Assembly (NCBI RefSeq): GCF_003363755.1 | Contig: NZ_CP031396.1 | Coordinates: forward strand, 1,984,001 to 2,048,000 | Length of the DNA: 64,000 nucleotides | Reading direction: 5' to 3' | Source: Pseudomonas protegens | GTDB taxonomy: Bacteria; Pseudomonadota; Gammaproteobacteria; Pseudomonadales; Pseudomonadaceae | Shown here: positions 53,624 to 61,980 of the stretch, one piece after another | Position numbering within the stretch: position 1 is the stretch's first letter | Layout: each line of letters begins with the position of its first letter | The notes under the pieces: model-generated | Told to the model about the DNA's origin: nothing | Database searches by the model: none | The model's input: the letters and a program-made list of their open reading frames with translations, nothing else | Program-made: the position numbers and the translations under genes

Positions 53624-54688
53624 ATGTTCCGCCCCAAACTGCTGTTCACCAGCCTTGCCGCACTTGCCCTGGGCGCCTGCTCGCCCCAGGACCCACAAGC
53701 CGTGACCTCGGCCGCTATCGCCAAGCAGGTGATCCTGCCGACCTACAGCCGTTGGGTCGACGCTGACCGCCAACTGGCCATCAGCGCCCTGGCCTTCTGC
53801 GAAGGCAAGGAAAGCCTGGACACTGCCCGTGCCGACTTCCTCCACGCACAAAAGGCCTGGGCCGAGCTGCAACCGCTGCTGATCGGCCCGCTGGCCGAGG
53901 GCAACCGCGCCTGGCAAGTGCAGTTCTGGCCGGACAAGAAAAACCTGGTAGGCCGCCAGGTCGAACAACTGGTCAGCGCCAATGCGCAGATCGATGCCGC
54001 GGCCCTGGCCAAGTCCAGTGTGGTGGTGCAAGGCCTGTCGGCTTACGAGTACATCCTGTTCGACAGCAAGATCGACATGGCCGACAGCGCACAGAAAGCT
54101 CGCTACTGCCCACTGTTGACCGCCATCGGTGAACGTCAGAAACAACTGGCGGAAGAAATCCTGGCGGGCTGGAATACCAACGACGGCATGCTCGCCCAGA
54201 TGAGCAAGTTCCCCAACCAGCGCTACGCCGACTCCCATGAAGCCATCGCTGATTTGCTGCGGGTCCAGGTCACTGCCCTGGATACCCTGAAGAAGAAGCT
54301 CGGCACGCCGATGGGCCGCCAGACCAAGGGCATTCCTCAGCCGTTCCAGGCCGACGCCTGGCGCAGCCAGTCGTCCCTGCAAGGCCTTGAGGCCAGCCTC
54401 AGCGCTGCTCAGACGGTCTGGGCCGGAGTCGACAACAAGGGCCTGCGCGGCCTGTTGCCAGCCGATCAGAAGCCCCTGGCCGACAAGATCGACGCTGCAT
54501 ACGCCGCCTCGCTGAAACTCTTCGCCAGCACCCAGCGCTCGCTGACCGAAATGCTCGGTGACGACGCCGGGCGCCAGCAGCTCAATGATCTGTACGACAG
54601 CCTCAACGTGGTCCACCGCCTGCACGAAGGCGAACTGGCCAAGGCGCTGGGTATCCAACTGGGCTTCAACGCCAACGACGGTGACTGA
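53624..54688 (+). CDS. Second imelysin-family lipoprotein
   Basis: A 354-residue lipoprotein with signal ending LALGAC (Cys near 19). The imelysin fold is supported by FLHAQKAWAELQPLLIGPLAEG (about 66-87) and the C-terminal YDSLNVVHRLHEGELAKALGIQLGFNANDGD. The GxHxxE metal motif is replaced: the aligned block reads QGLSAYEYILFDS near 137, with Ser in place of His. It may bind a ligand differently from IcmP. It overlaps the following DUF1513 gene by one base. Confidence 0.9.
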   Translation: MFRPKLLFTSLAALALGACSPQDPQAVTSAAIAKQVILPTYSRWVDADRQLAISALAFCEGKESLDTARADFLHAQKAWAELQPLLIGPLAEGNRAWQVQFWPDKKNLVGRQVEQLVSANAQIDAAALAKSSVVVQGLSAYEYILFDSKIDMADSAQKARYCPLLTAIGERQKQLAEEILAGWNTNDGMLAQMSKFPNQRYADSHEAIADLLRVQVTALDTLKKKLGTPMGRQTKGIPQPFQADAWRSQSSLQGLEASLSAAQTVWAGVDNKGLRGLLPADQKPLADKIDAAYAASLKLFASTQRSLTEMLGDDAGRQQLNDLYDSLNVVHRLHEGELAKALGIQLGFNANDGD

Positions 54689-55788
54689 TGATGCTGCGAC
54701 GTCAGGCTTTGGTTCTGGGCAGCCTGCTGCTCAGTGCGGTGACCTTGGGCGGCTGGACGCTGTTCAAGCAAAAGGGCAAACAGCCCTTGCTGCTTTCGGC
54801 CAGGGACGATGGTGACGGCAAGCATTACGCCGTCGGTTATCAGCTGGACGGTAAACAGGTGTTTGCCACCCAGGTCGGCCAGCGTTGCCATGACATCATC
54901 AATCACCCGCAGTTGCCGATCGCCCTGTTCGTGGCCCGGCGCCCGGGCACCGAGAGTTACCTGATCGACCTGCGCAACGGCGCGCTGCTGCAGACCGTGA
55001 CCTCACAACCTGACCGGCACTTCTACGGTCACGCGGTGATCCACAAGGATGGCCAGTGGTTGTACGCCACCGAGAACGACACCCGGGACCCCGGCCGCGG
55101 CCTGCTCGGGGTGTATCGCTTCGAAGGCGAGCGTCTGGTGCACAGCGCTGAGCTGTCCACCCACGGTATCGGCCCGCACCAGGTGTCGTGGATGCCCGAC
55201 GGTGAAACCCTGGTGGTAGCCAATGGCGGCATCCGCACTGAAGCCGAGAGCCGGGTGGAGATGAACCTCGATGCCATGGAGCCCAGCCTGGTGCTGATGC
55301 AGCGCGACGGCACCCTGTTGAGCAAGGAAACCCTGGCCCAGCAGATGAACAGCGTGCGCCACATGGGCATCGCCAGCGACGGCACCATCGTCACCGGCCA
55401 GCAGTTCATGGGCGCCGCCCACGAGCCCTCGGAACTCCTGGCAATCAAGCGTCCGGGCCAGCCCTTCGCGGCCTTCCCGGTGCCCGAACAGCAGCTGCAA
55501 GCCATGGGGCACTACACCGCCAGCGTCGCGGTGCACAGCGACCTGCGCCTGGTGGCCCTGACCGCCCCCCGGGGCAACCGTTTCTTCATCTGGGACCTGG
55601 ACAGCGGCGCAGTGCGGGTCGATGCGCCCCTGCCAGACTGTGCCGGGGTCGGCGCCGTGGCCGACGGTTTCGTGGTGACGTCGGGACAAGGCCGTTGCCG
55701 CTTCTACGACTGTCGTCAGACACAGATTGTGGCAAAGCCGCTGGATCTGCCCGCAGGGCTCTGGGACAACCATCTGCATCTGATCTGA
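54688..55788 (+). CDS. DUF1513 beta-propeller protein
   Basis: A 366-residue exported protein of the DUF1513 family. The N-terminus MMLRRQALVLGSLLLSAV is a signal or anchor and has an RR pair reminiscent of Tat signals. The rest is a likely seven-bladed propeller with repeated strand patterns: YAVGYQLDGKQVFATQVGQRCHD, HFYGHAVIHKDGQWLYATEND near 112, and HQVSWMPDGETLVVANGGIRT near 162. It is coupled by a one-base overlap to the second imelysin. DUF1513 proteins are regular companions of imelysin lipoproteins in presumed iron uptake; the biochemical role is not known. Confidence 0.88.
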   Translation: MMLRRQALVLGSLLLSAVTLGGWTLFKQKGKQPLLLSARDDGDGKHYAVGYQLDGKQVFATQVGQRCHDIINHPQLPIALFVARRPGTESYLIDLRNGALLQTVTSQPDRHFYGHAVIHKDGQWLYATENDTRDPGRGLLGVYRFEGERLVHSAELSTHGIGPHQVSWMPDGETLVVANGGIRTEAESRVEMNLDAMEPSLVLMQRDGTLLSKETLAQQMNSVRHMGIASDGTIVTGQQFMGAAHEPSELLAIKRPGQPFAAFPVPEQQLQAMGHYTASVAVHSDLRLVALTAPRGNRFFIWDLDSGAVRVDAPLPDCAGVGAVADGFVVTSGQGRCRFYDCRQTQIVAKPLDLPAGLWDNHLHLI

Positions 55789-55912
55789 AAAAACCTCCCC
55801 GGCCTTGGCGCCGGGAGCTTCGCTGAACGACAGGACGCTCATCTGGAACCCGCACGCGACTCGGAGTAATGTCTACCGGGCTTGTTTACCGGGCTTTCCA
55901 AGGAAGCGGAAT

Positions 55913-57064
55913 ATGCTGCGTCGCCGCATGCTGATCATGCTGGGTGTGGTCCTGTTGGTCGTGCTGTTGCTGGCCGGCTACAAGGCGTTTTCGATCTACA
56001 AGATGGTCCAGGTCTACTCGGCCCCCAAGCCGCCCATCAGCGTGGCGGTGATTACCGCCGACGAGCGCCCCTGGCAAAGCCGGCTGCCCAGTGTCGGCAG
56101 CCTCAAGGCCCTGCAAGGGGTCAACCTCAGCCTGGAAGTCGCCGGTACGGTCAAGGACCTGCAGTTCGAATCCGGGCAGCAGGTCAAGGCCGGCCAGCCG
56201 TTGCTGACCCTGGACAGCGCGGTGGAAAGCGCCCTGCTGGAAACCGCCCAGGCCGACCTCGGCCTGGCCCAGCTGGATTTCGGACGCGGCAGCCAACTGG
56301 TGGGCAGCCAGGCGATTTCCAAGGGCGAGTACGACCGACTCTCGGCACAGCTGCAAAAAAACAAGGCCACGGTCAACCAGCTCAAGGCCTCCCTGGCCAA
56401 GAAACGCATTCTCGCCCCCTTTGCCGGCACGATCGGCATCCGCCAGGTGGATATCGGCGACTTCCTGGCCAGCGGTACGGTGATCGCCACCCTGCAGGAC
56501 CTGAGCAGCCTGTACGTGGACTTCTACATCCCGGAACAATCGGTGCCCAAGATCCGCCTGGGACAGACCGTGGAACTCAGCGTTGCAGCGTTCCCCGGAG
56601 AGTCGTTCCCCGGCAGCATCAGCGCCATCAACCCCAAGGTCGAGAACAGCACCCGCAACGTGCTGGTACGCGCCACCCTGGCCAACCCCGGAGGCCGCTT
56701 GCTGCCAGGCATGTTCGCCGACCTGCAAGTATTGCTCCCCGATCCGCAGCTCAAGGTCGTGGTGCCGGAAAGCACCCTCACCTACACCCTCTACGGCAAC
56801 TCGGTGTATGTGGTAACGCAAAAGAAAGCCGCCGACGGCAGCCTGGAGAAAGACCCCAAGGGCCAGCCGCTGCTGGTCGCCGAGCGGCGCTTCGTCGACA
56901 CGGGCGAGCATCGCGGCGGCCTGGTGATGATCAACAAGGGCGTGAAAAAGGGCGAACAGGTGGTCAGTGCCGGTCAGATCAAACTGGATAACGGCGCCGA
57001 CATCAGCATCACTCCGGACAAGCTGCAACCGGAACAGCCGAACAGCCAGCCCCGCGCCGACTGA
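55913..57064 (+). CDS. mexV: RND efflux periplasmic adaptor MexV
   Basis: A 383-residue membrane-fusion protein bridging the MexW pump to an outer-membrane channel. One N-terminal membrane anchor (about 6-26) is followed by the barrel-sandwich hybrid (VNLSLEVAGTVKDLQFESGQQVKAGQPLLTLDS, about 69-101), an alpha-hairpin, and the closing half APFAGTIGIRQVDIGDFLASG (about 164-184). AAGGA precedes the ATG. The position after the imelysin/DUF1513 genes and before mexW is as in P. aeruginosa; no outer-membrane channel gene is present, so OprM or a relative must be supplied from elsewhere. Confidence 0.9.
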   Translation: MLRRRMLIMLGVVLLVVLLLAGYKAFSIYKMVQVYSAPKPPISVAVITADERPWQSRLPSVGSLKALQGVNLSLEVAGTVKDLQFESGQQVKAGQPLLTLDSAVESALLETAQADLGLAQLDFGRGSQLVGSQAISKGEYDRLSAQLQKNKATVNQLKASLAKKRILAPFAGTIGIRQVDIGDFLASGTVIATLQDLSSLYVDFYIPEQSVPKIRLGQTVELSVAAFPGESFPGSISAINPKVENSTRNVLVRATLANPGGRLLPGMFADLQVLLPDPQLKVVVPESTLTYTLYGNSVYVVTQKKAADGSLEKDPKGQPLLVAERRFVDTGEHRGGLVMINKGVKKGEQVVSAGQIKLDNGADISITPDKLQPEQPNSQPRAD

Positions 57065-57077
57065 TCAAGGAATCCCC

Positions 57078-60000
57078 ATGGCCTTTACCGATCCGTTCAT
57101 TCGCCGCCCGGTGCTCGCGACCGTGGTCAGCCTGCTGATTGTGCTGTTGGGGTTCCAGGCCTGGAGCAAGCTGCCCTTGCGCCAGTACCCGCAGATGGAG
57201 AACGCCCTGATCACGGTGACCACCGCCTACCCCGGGGCCAATGCCGAAACCATCCAGGGCTATATCACCCAACCCATGCAGCAGAGCCTGGCTAGCGCCG
57301 AAGGCATCGACTACATGACCTCGGTGAGCCGGCAGAACTTCTCGGTGATCTCGATCTACGCCCGGATCGGCTCCAACAGCGACCGCCTGTTCACCGAACT
57401 GCTGGCCAAGGCCAACGAGGTCAAGAACAAGCTGCCCCAGCAAGCCGAAGACCCGGTGTTGAGCAAAGAAGCAGCCGACGCCTCGGTGCTGATGTACATC
57501 AGCTTCTCCAGCCCGCAACTGAACAACCCACAGATCACCGACTACCTGTCGCGCGTGATCCAACCCAAGCTGGCGACCCTGCCGGGCATGGCCGAGGCGG
57601 AGATCCTCGGTAACCAGGTGTTTGCCATGCGCCTGTGGCTGGACCCGGTGAAGCTGGCGGCCTATGGCCTGGCGGCCAGCGACGTGAGCAATGCCGTGCG
57701 CCAATACAACTTTCTGTCCGCCGCCGGCGAGGTCAAGGGCGAGTATGTCGTCACCAGTATCAATGCCAACACCGAACTGAAATCCGCCGAGGCGTTCGCC
57801 GCTATCCCGTTGAAAACCGATGGCGACAGCCGGGTCCTGCTCAAGGATGTGGCGCGGGTGGAAATGGGTGCGGAAAACTACAACGCCATCAGCTCCTTCG
57901 GCGGCGTCCCTTCGGTCTACATCGGCATCAAGGCCACCCCCGGAGCCAACCCTCTGGACGTGATCAAGGAGGTGCGCAAGCTGCTCCCGGAACTGGAAGC
58001 GCAACTACCCCCGACCCTCAAGTTAGACATTGCCTATGACGCCACGCTGTTTATCCAGGCCTCCATCGACGAGGTGCTCAAGACCCTGTTCGAGGCAGTA
58101 TTGATCGTGATTGTGGTGGTGTTCCTGTTTCTTGGCGCCTTGCGTTCGGTGGTGATCCCGGTGGTGACCATTCCACTGTCGATGATCGGCGTGATGTTCT
58201 TCATGCAGTTGATGGGCTACTCGATCAACCTGCTGACCTTGCTGGCCATGGTCCTGGCCATTGGCCTGGTGGTGGACGACGCCATCGTGGTGGTGGAGAA
58301 CATCCATCGGCACATCGAAGAGGGCAAGTCCCCCCTGGACGCGGCCATCGAAGGAGCGCGGGAAATCGCCATGCCGGTGGTATCGATGACCATCACTCTG
58401 GCGGCGGTTTACGCCCCCATTGGTTTTCTCCAGGGACTCACCGGGGCCCTGTTCAAGGAGTTCGCCCTGACGCTGGCCGGGGCCGTGGTGATTTCCGGGA
58501 TCGTCGCCCTGACCCTGTCACCGATGATGTGTGCACTGTTGCTGCGCCGCGAGGAAAACCCCAGCGGCCTGTCCCATCGCCTGGACCGGATTTTCGACAG
58601 CCTGAAGCAGCGCTACCAGCGCCTGCTCCACGGCACCCTTGATACCCGCCCCGTCGTACTGGTGTTCGCACTGATCGTGCTGTGCCTGATTCCCCTGCTG
58701 CTCAAGTTCACCAAGGCGGAGCTGGCACCGGACGAAGACCAGGGCATCGTTTTCATGCTGGCCACGGCGCCGCAACCGGCCAACCTGGAGTACCTCAATG
58801 CCTACACCGATGAGTTCCTGGCGATCTTCAAGGAGTTCCCCGAGTACTACTCCTCATTCCAGATCAACGGTTTCAACGGAGTGCAGTCAGGGATCGGCGG
58901 CTTCCTGCTCAAGCCCTGGAACCAGCGCCAACAGACCCAGATGCAAATCCTGCCTCAGGTCCAGGAGAAACTGGCAGGCATTGCCGGCCTGCAAGTCTTC
59001 GGTTTCAACCTGCCAGCCTTGCCCGGCACCGGCGAGGGCCTGCCCTTTGCCTTCGTGATCAACACCCCCAACGATTACGAGTCCCTGTTGGAGGTGGCCA
59101 ACCGGGTAAAGAAACGCGCCATGGAGTCGGGGAAGTTCGCCTTTGTCGACATTGACCTGGCCTTCGACAAGCCCGAGGTAGTGGTCGGCATCGATCGGGC
59201 CAAGGCGGCGCAGATGGGCGTTACCATGCAGGACCTGGGGGGTACGCTGGCGACCTTGCTCGGCGAGGCGGAAATCAACCGTTTCACCATCGACGGCCGC
59301 AGCTATAAAGTGATCGCCCAAGTGGAGCGCGCCTATCGGGACAACCCTGACTGGCTGAACAACTACTACGTGAAGAACAGCAAGGGGGAGGCCTTGCCGC
59401 TGTCGACCCTGATCAAAGTCAGCGACCGCGCCCGCCCTCGGCAGTTGAACCAGTTCCAGCAACTCAATGCCGCGACCATTTCCGGTGTGCCCGTGGTCAG
59501 CATGGGCGAAGCCATCGACACCATGCGCCAGATCGCCACGCAGGAGGCCCCCGCCGGCTATGCGTTCGACTATGCCAGCGCTGCCCGCCAGTACGTCCAG
59601 GAAGGCAGCGCGCTCTGGGTCACCTTCGGCCTGGCCCTGGCGATCATTTTCCTGGTACTGGCGGCGCAGTTCGAAAGCTTCCGCGACCCGGTGGTGATTC
59701 TGGTGACCGTGCCGCTATCGATCTGCGGCGCCCTGATCCCGCTGTTTCTCGGCTGGTCGAGCATGAACATCTACACCCAGGTCGGCCTGGTGACGCTGAT
59801 CGGCCTGATCAGCAAGCATGGGATCCTGATCGTCGAATTCGCCAACCAACTGCGCCGGGACCAGGGACTCAGCGCCCGACAGGCGGTGGAGCAAGCCGCG
59901 TCCATTCGCCTGCGCCCAGTGCTGATGACCACAGCGGCGATGGTGTTCGGCATGGTGCCACTGATCCTGGCCAGCGGTGCCGGAGCAGTCAGCCGCTTCG

Positions 60001-60101
60001 ATATCGGCACGGTGATTGCCACAGGCATGTCCATCGGCACCCTGTTCACCCTCTTCGTCCTCCCCTGCATCTACACCCTGCTGGCCAAGCCGGACGCCTG
60101 A
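57078..60101 (+). CDS. mexW: RND efflux pump MexW
   Basis: A 1007-residue proton-driven inner-membrane pump. It starts MAFTDPFIRRPVLATVVSLL, has the first large periplasmic domain, and the proton-relay pair in VLAIGLVVDDAIVVVENIHR near 400 (two Asp). The second half carries FITLIGL-type repeats (QVGLVTLIGLISKHGILIVEFANQLR near 900). Length and symmetry are complete. The start at 57078 is 13 bases past mexV, with AAGGA. In P. aeruginosa MexVW-OprM exports several antibiotics; substrates here are unknown. Confidence 0.92.
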   Translation: MAFTDPFIRRPVLATVVSLLIVLLGFQAWSKLPLRQYPQMENALITVTTAYPGANAETIQGYITQPMQQSLASAEGIDYMTSVSRQNFSVISIYARIGSNSDRLFTELLAKANEVKNKLPQQAEDPVLSKEAADASVLMYISFSSPQLNNPQITDYLSRVIQPKLATLPGMAEAEILGNQVFAMRLWLDPVKLAAYGLAASDVSNAVRQYNFLSAAGEVKGEYVVTSINANTELKSAEAFAAIPLKTDGDSRVLLKDVARVEMGAENYNAISSFGGVPSVYIGIKATPGANPLDVIKEVRKLLPELEAQLPPTLKLDIAYDATLFIQASIDEVLKTLFEAVLIVIVVVFLFLGALRSVVIPVVTIPLSMIGVMFFMQLMGYSINLLTLLAMVLAIGLVVDDAIVVVENIHRHIEEGKSPLDAAIEGAREIAMPVVSMTITLAAVYAPIGFLQGLTGALFKEFALTLAGAVVISGIVALTLSPMMCALLLRREENPSGLSHRLDRIFDSLKQRYQRLLHGTLDTRPVVLVFALIVLCLIPLLLKFTKAELAPDEDQGIVFMLATAPQPANLEYLNAYTDEFLAIFKEFPEYYSSFQINGFNGVQSGIGGFLLKPWNQRQQTQMQILPQVQEKLAGIAGLQVFGFNLPALPGTGEGLPFAFVINTPNDYESLLEVANRVKKRAMESGKFAFVDIDLAFDKPEVVVGIDRAKAAQMGVTMQDLGGTLATLLGEAEINRFTIDGRSYKVIAQVERAYRDNPDWLNNYYVKNSKGEALPLSTLIKVSDRARPRQLNQFQQLNAATISGVPVVSMGEAIDTMRQIATQEAPAGYAFDYASAARQYVQEGSALWVTFGLALAIIFLVLAAQFESFRDPVVILVTVPLSICGALIPLFLGWSSMNIYTQVGLVTLIGLISKHGILIVEFANQLRRDQGLSARQAVEQAASIRLRPVLMTTAAMVFGMVPLILASGAGAVSRFDIGTVIATGMSIGTLFTLFVLPCIYTLLAKPDA

Positions 60102-60114
60102 GCCGGGGACAAAC

Positions 60115-60140
60115 AAAAGGCCTCGCAATGCGAGGCCTTC
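60115..60140 (+). terminator. Hairpin after mexW
   Basis: AAAGGCCTCGCA and TGCGAGGCCTT form a strong stem, but the T tract is short. It is a likely 3' end for mexVW. Confidence 0.6.
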
Positions 60141-60159
60141 AGGTGGCAGTTTCAGGTCT

Positions 60160-60384
60160 TCAACTCTGTGGCTTCAACGCCTGGCTCATGCCGAACATGA
60201 ACAGCAGCAGTTCATGATCCGGCTTGACCGCCACCGAGCTCTTGGCCACCCGTGGCAATGGGCAATGTTCACCCTGAGCGGCGCTGAGAACCTGCGTTCG
60301 CGGCTGCTCCCAGACAACCATGGCCAAGGAAGCAACTGCCAAGGCTCCTGCCAGGAACAAACCTCGTGCAATTTCTAGCTTCAT
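60160..60384 (-). CDS. Small membrane-anchored protein (74 aa)
   Basis: A 74-residue protein starting MKLEIARGLFLAGALAVASL. Residues 8-24 form a signal anchor; the remainder is short, soluble and extracytoplasmic, with one Cys (GEHCPLPR) and ending FMFGMSQALKPQS. AAAGG lies nine bases before the ATG. It is two bases from the end of inaA on the same strand, so probably the last gene of the methyltransferase-inaA transcript. A comparable small gene occurs near inaA in P. aeruginosa. Function unknown. Confidence 0.7.
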   Translation of the reverse strand: MKLEIARGLFLAGALAVASLAMVVWEQPRTQVLSAAQGEHCPLPRVAKSSVAVKPDHELLLFMFGMSQALKPQS

Positions 60385-60386
60385 AG

Positions 60387-61097
60387 CTATAAACCTTTGA
60401 TGGGGCTGCCAAACACCGTTCTATAAAGGTAGTAGAGCTTTTGCCAGTCGGTGTCATTCCACGACGAATGGCGGCGCAGTTGCTTGAGGTCGTGGGCCGC
60501 GGCCCGGCGGCTGCTCAGGCGCTGGCGGCACTTCTCGAAATCCAGCAATGCAATCCTCACCTGGGCCTGCTCGCCCTCGCCATCTACTCGCACGAAAACA
60601 TGTTTGGAATACAGGCAGCCATGCTGCCAACGGCCCTTGTGCATGCGCGCCAGCGTCTGCGCCAGTGTCTGCAACACTCGTTCGTGCAAAACTTCGCCGT
60701 GGCGTTCACGCTCACCTGCGGCATACCAGTTATCGATTTCCACGAAGCCGTCGAGCGCAGCGGTCACCAGCAGGGCCTGCCACTGGTGCTCGGGGCCGCG
60801 CCGGGCGCCGCAGAACACCAGTTCCGGCACCTCTATATCCAGCGAACGCAGGCTTTGCAGGGCATCACGCTCACGCAGGACGGTCGGACGACCAAAAGGA
60901 TGCAGAAAACTGCGATGAATATGCCCGATCTGTCGCTTGGCATAGAGCAGACGACCGCCGCTGATCAGGCGCTGCACGCCGCTCTCACCGCCTCGACGCT
61001 TATTGGGTTGCTCGACCCATTCACCTTGTTGGTCCCAGAAGTATTCGAAGCAATCTGTGGGCACGGCATCCATTTCCGAAGCACATTCAACAGCCAT
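60387..61097 (-). CDS. inaA: InaA/WapQ, LPS-kinase-family protein
   Basis: A 236-residue protein of the lipopolysaccharide kinase (Kdo/WaaP-like) family. GVQRLISGGRLLYAKRQIG (about 39-57) is the N-lobe with a Lys, and LARMHKGRWQHGCLYSKHVFV (about 150-170) the kinase-like catalytic loop with HG; LLDFEKCRQRL (about 184-194) has the metal-binding Asp. It likely phosphorylates LPS core heptose. In P. fluorescens the methyltransferase/wapQ pair beside colRS is reported to be ColRS-regulated. The ATG at 61097 has AGAGG ahead; the longer frame upstream is antisense to the methyltransferase. Confidence 0.87.
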   Translation of the reverse strand: MAVECASEMDAVPTDCFEYFWDQQGEWVEQPNKRRGGESGVQRLISGGRLLYAKRQIGHIHRSFLHPFGRPTVLRERDALQSLRSLDIEVPELVFCGARRGPEHQWQALLVTAALDGFVEIDNWYAAGERERHGEVLHERVLQTLAQTLARMHKGRWQHGCLYSKHVFVRVDGEGEQAQVRIALLDFEKCRQRLSSRRAAAHDLKQLRRHSSWNDTDWQKLYYLYRTVFGSPIKGL

Positions 61098-61101
61098 CCT
61101 C

Positions 61102-61785
61102 TTACCTCTTGCGTAATACGTAGACTCGCCACATGGCGTAGAGCGGAAAGAAGTCCAGATGCTCCTGGACACGAAAACCGGCTTGCCTGAACTCTTCTTC
61201 GACCGTAGCCGCCGGTAACACGAAACGATTCTGGTAACCCTCCTGCCCACCTTCGGACAGCCGCTTGCGCTCCATACGCTTGCGCTTCCAGGCCTTGAAA
61301 TTGCCATCGACCCATAGCGAGATAATCACGCTGTCACGGGTGACCCGCTGAAACTCCCGTAGCAGCGCCATCCGATGCTCGACCTCGCCGATGTGGTGCA
61401 GCAACCGCATGGAAAAAATGCAGTCCACAGCGTTGTCCGGTAAATCGATGGCAAACGCTGACGTCTGCAAGGCTCGTACCCGTTTCACCACGTCGGCCGG
61501 TTGCGCCACCGTAGCGGTGCTGAGCATAGCCGCTGAATTGTCAGCGCCAACAATGACTCGATTGGCCTTTTCGGTCAGCAGCGGCCAGAAACGGCCCGCG
61601 CCACAGGGCAGGTCCAGCACCAGGCCCGGCTCTCCCGCCAGGGCCAGCGCAGCGCGAGCCAATTGTTCATCACGCTTGTGGGACAACTGTCGCGCCAGTC
61701 CTTGCTGGTGCTTGAGCAGGTATTGCTGCGCATGTTGGGCATCGTACTTGTCGGAAAATTCCAGCTTGATCGGTGTCGCCATCAT
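61102..61785 (-). CDS. SAM-dependent methyltransferase (Orf222-type)
   Basis: A 227-residue class I methyltransferase. Motif I is GLVLDLPCGAGRFWPLL near 53, with Asp in VIVGADNSAAML near 75, and the post-motif AVDCIFSMRLLHHIGEVEHR near 115. The C-terminal half is basic (FKAWKRKRMERKRLSEGG). It lies between colS and inaA on the same strand; inaA starts four bases after it. Counterpart genes form the methyltransferase/wapQ operon next to colRS in fluorescent pseudomonads. Start at 61785 has AGGAG well spaced. Substrate is unknown, presumably an envelope component or lipid. Confidence 0.88.
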   Translation of the reverse strand: MMATPIKLEFSDKYDAQHAQQYLLKHQQGLARQLSHKRDEQLARAALALAGEPGLVLDLPCGAGRFWPLLTEKANRVIVGADNSAAMLSTATVAQPADVVKRVRALQTSAFAIDLPDNAVDCIFSMRLLHHIGEVEHRMALLREFQRVTRDSVIISLWVDGNFKAWKRKRMERKRLSEGGQEGYQNRFVLPAATVEEEFRQAGFRVQEHLDFFPLYAMWRVYVLRKR

Positions 61786-61850
61786 CAAAGTCTCCTGCAA
61801 CTGATGGCGCCACCTTAGGCAGCGACGTGTCAGCGACAGGTCATCCCCTT

Positions 61851-61866
61851 GTGAAAACTTCGTACC
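61851..61866 (-). promoter_or_regulatory. ColR-box-like element before the methyltransferase gene
   Basis: GGTACGAAGTTTTCAC on the minus strand keeps the AC and TTTTCAC of the ColR consensus, but four other defined positions differ. It ends 66 bases before the methyltransferase ATG, comparable to the 80-base distance at the DUF347 gene. Regulation of this operon by ColRS is reported in P. fluorescens. Confidence 0.4.
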
Positions 61867-61980
61867 GTCCAACGATGAAATATTTCAGAGTTTTACAGGC
61901 AGCAGGCAATGGCCTGGGGCCACTTCAGAAGAAAAATCGACAAGCGAGTGGCCCTGCAAAACAGGGCCTGGCAAGAGTAT

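Noticed and set aside
60387..61307. Longer InaA frame starting at 61307
   Set aside because: The first 70 residues would be antisense to the methyltransferase and do not fit the family; ATG 61097 has a ribosome site.
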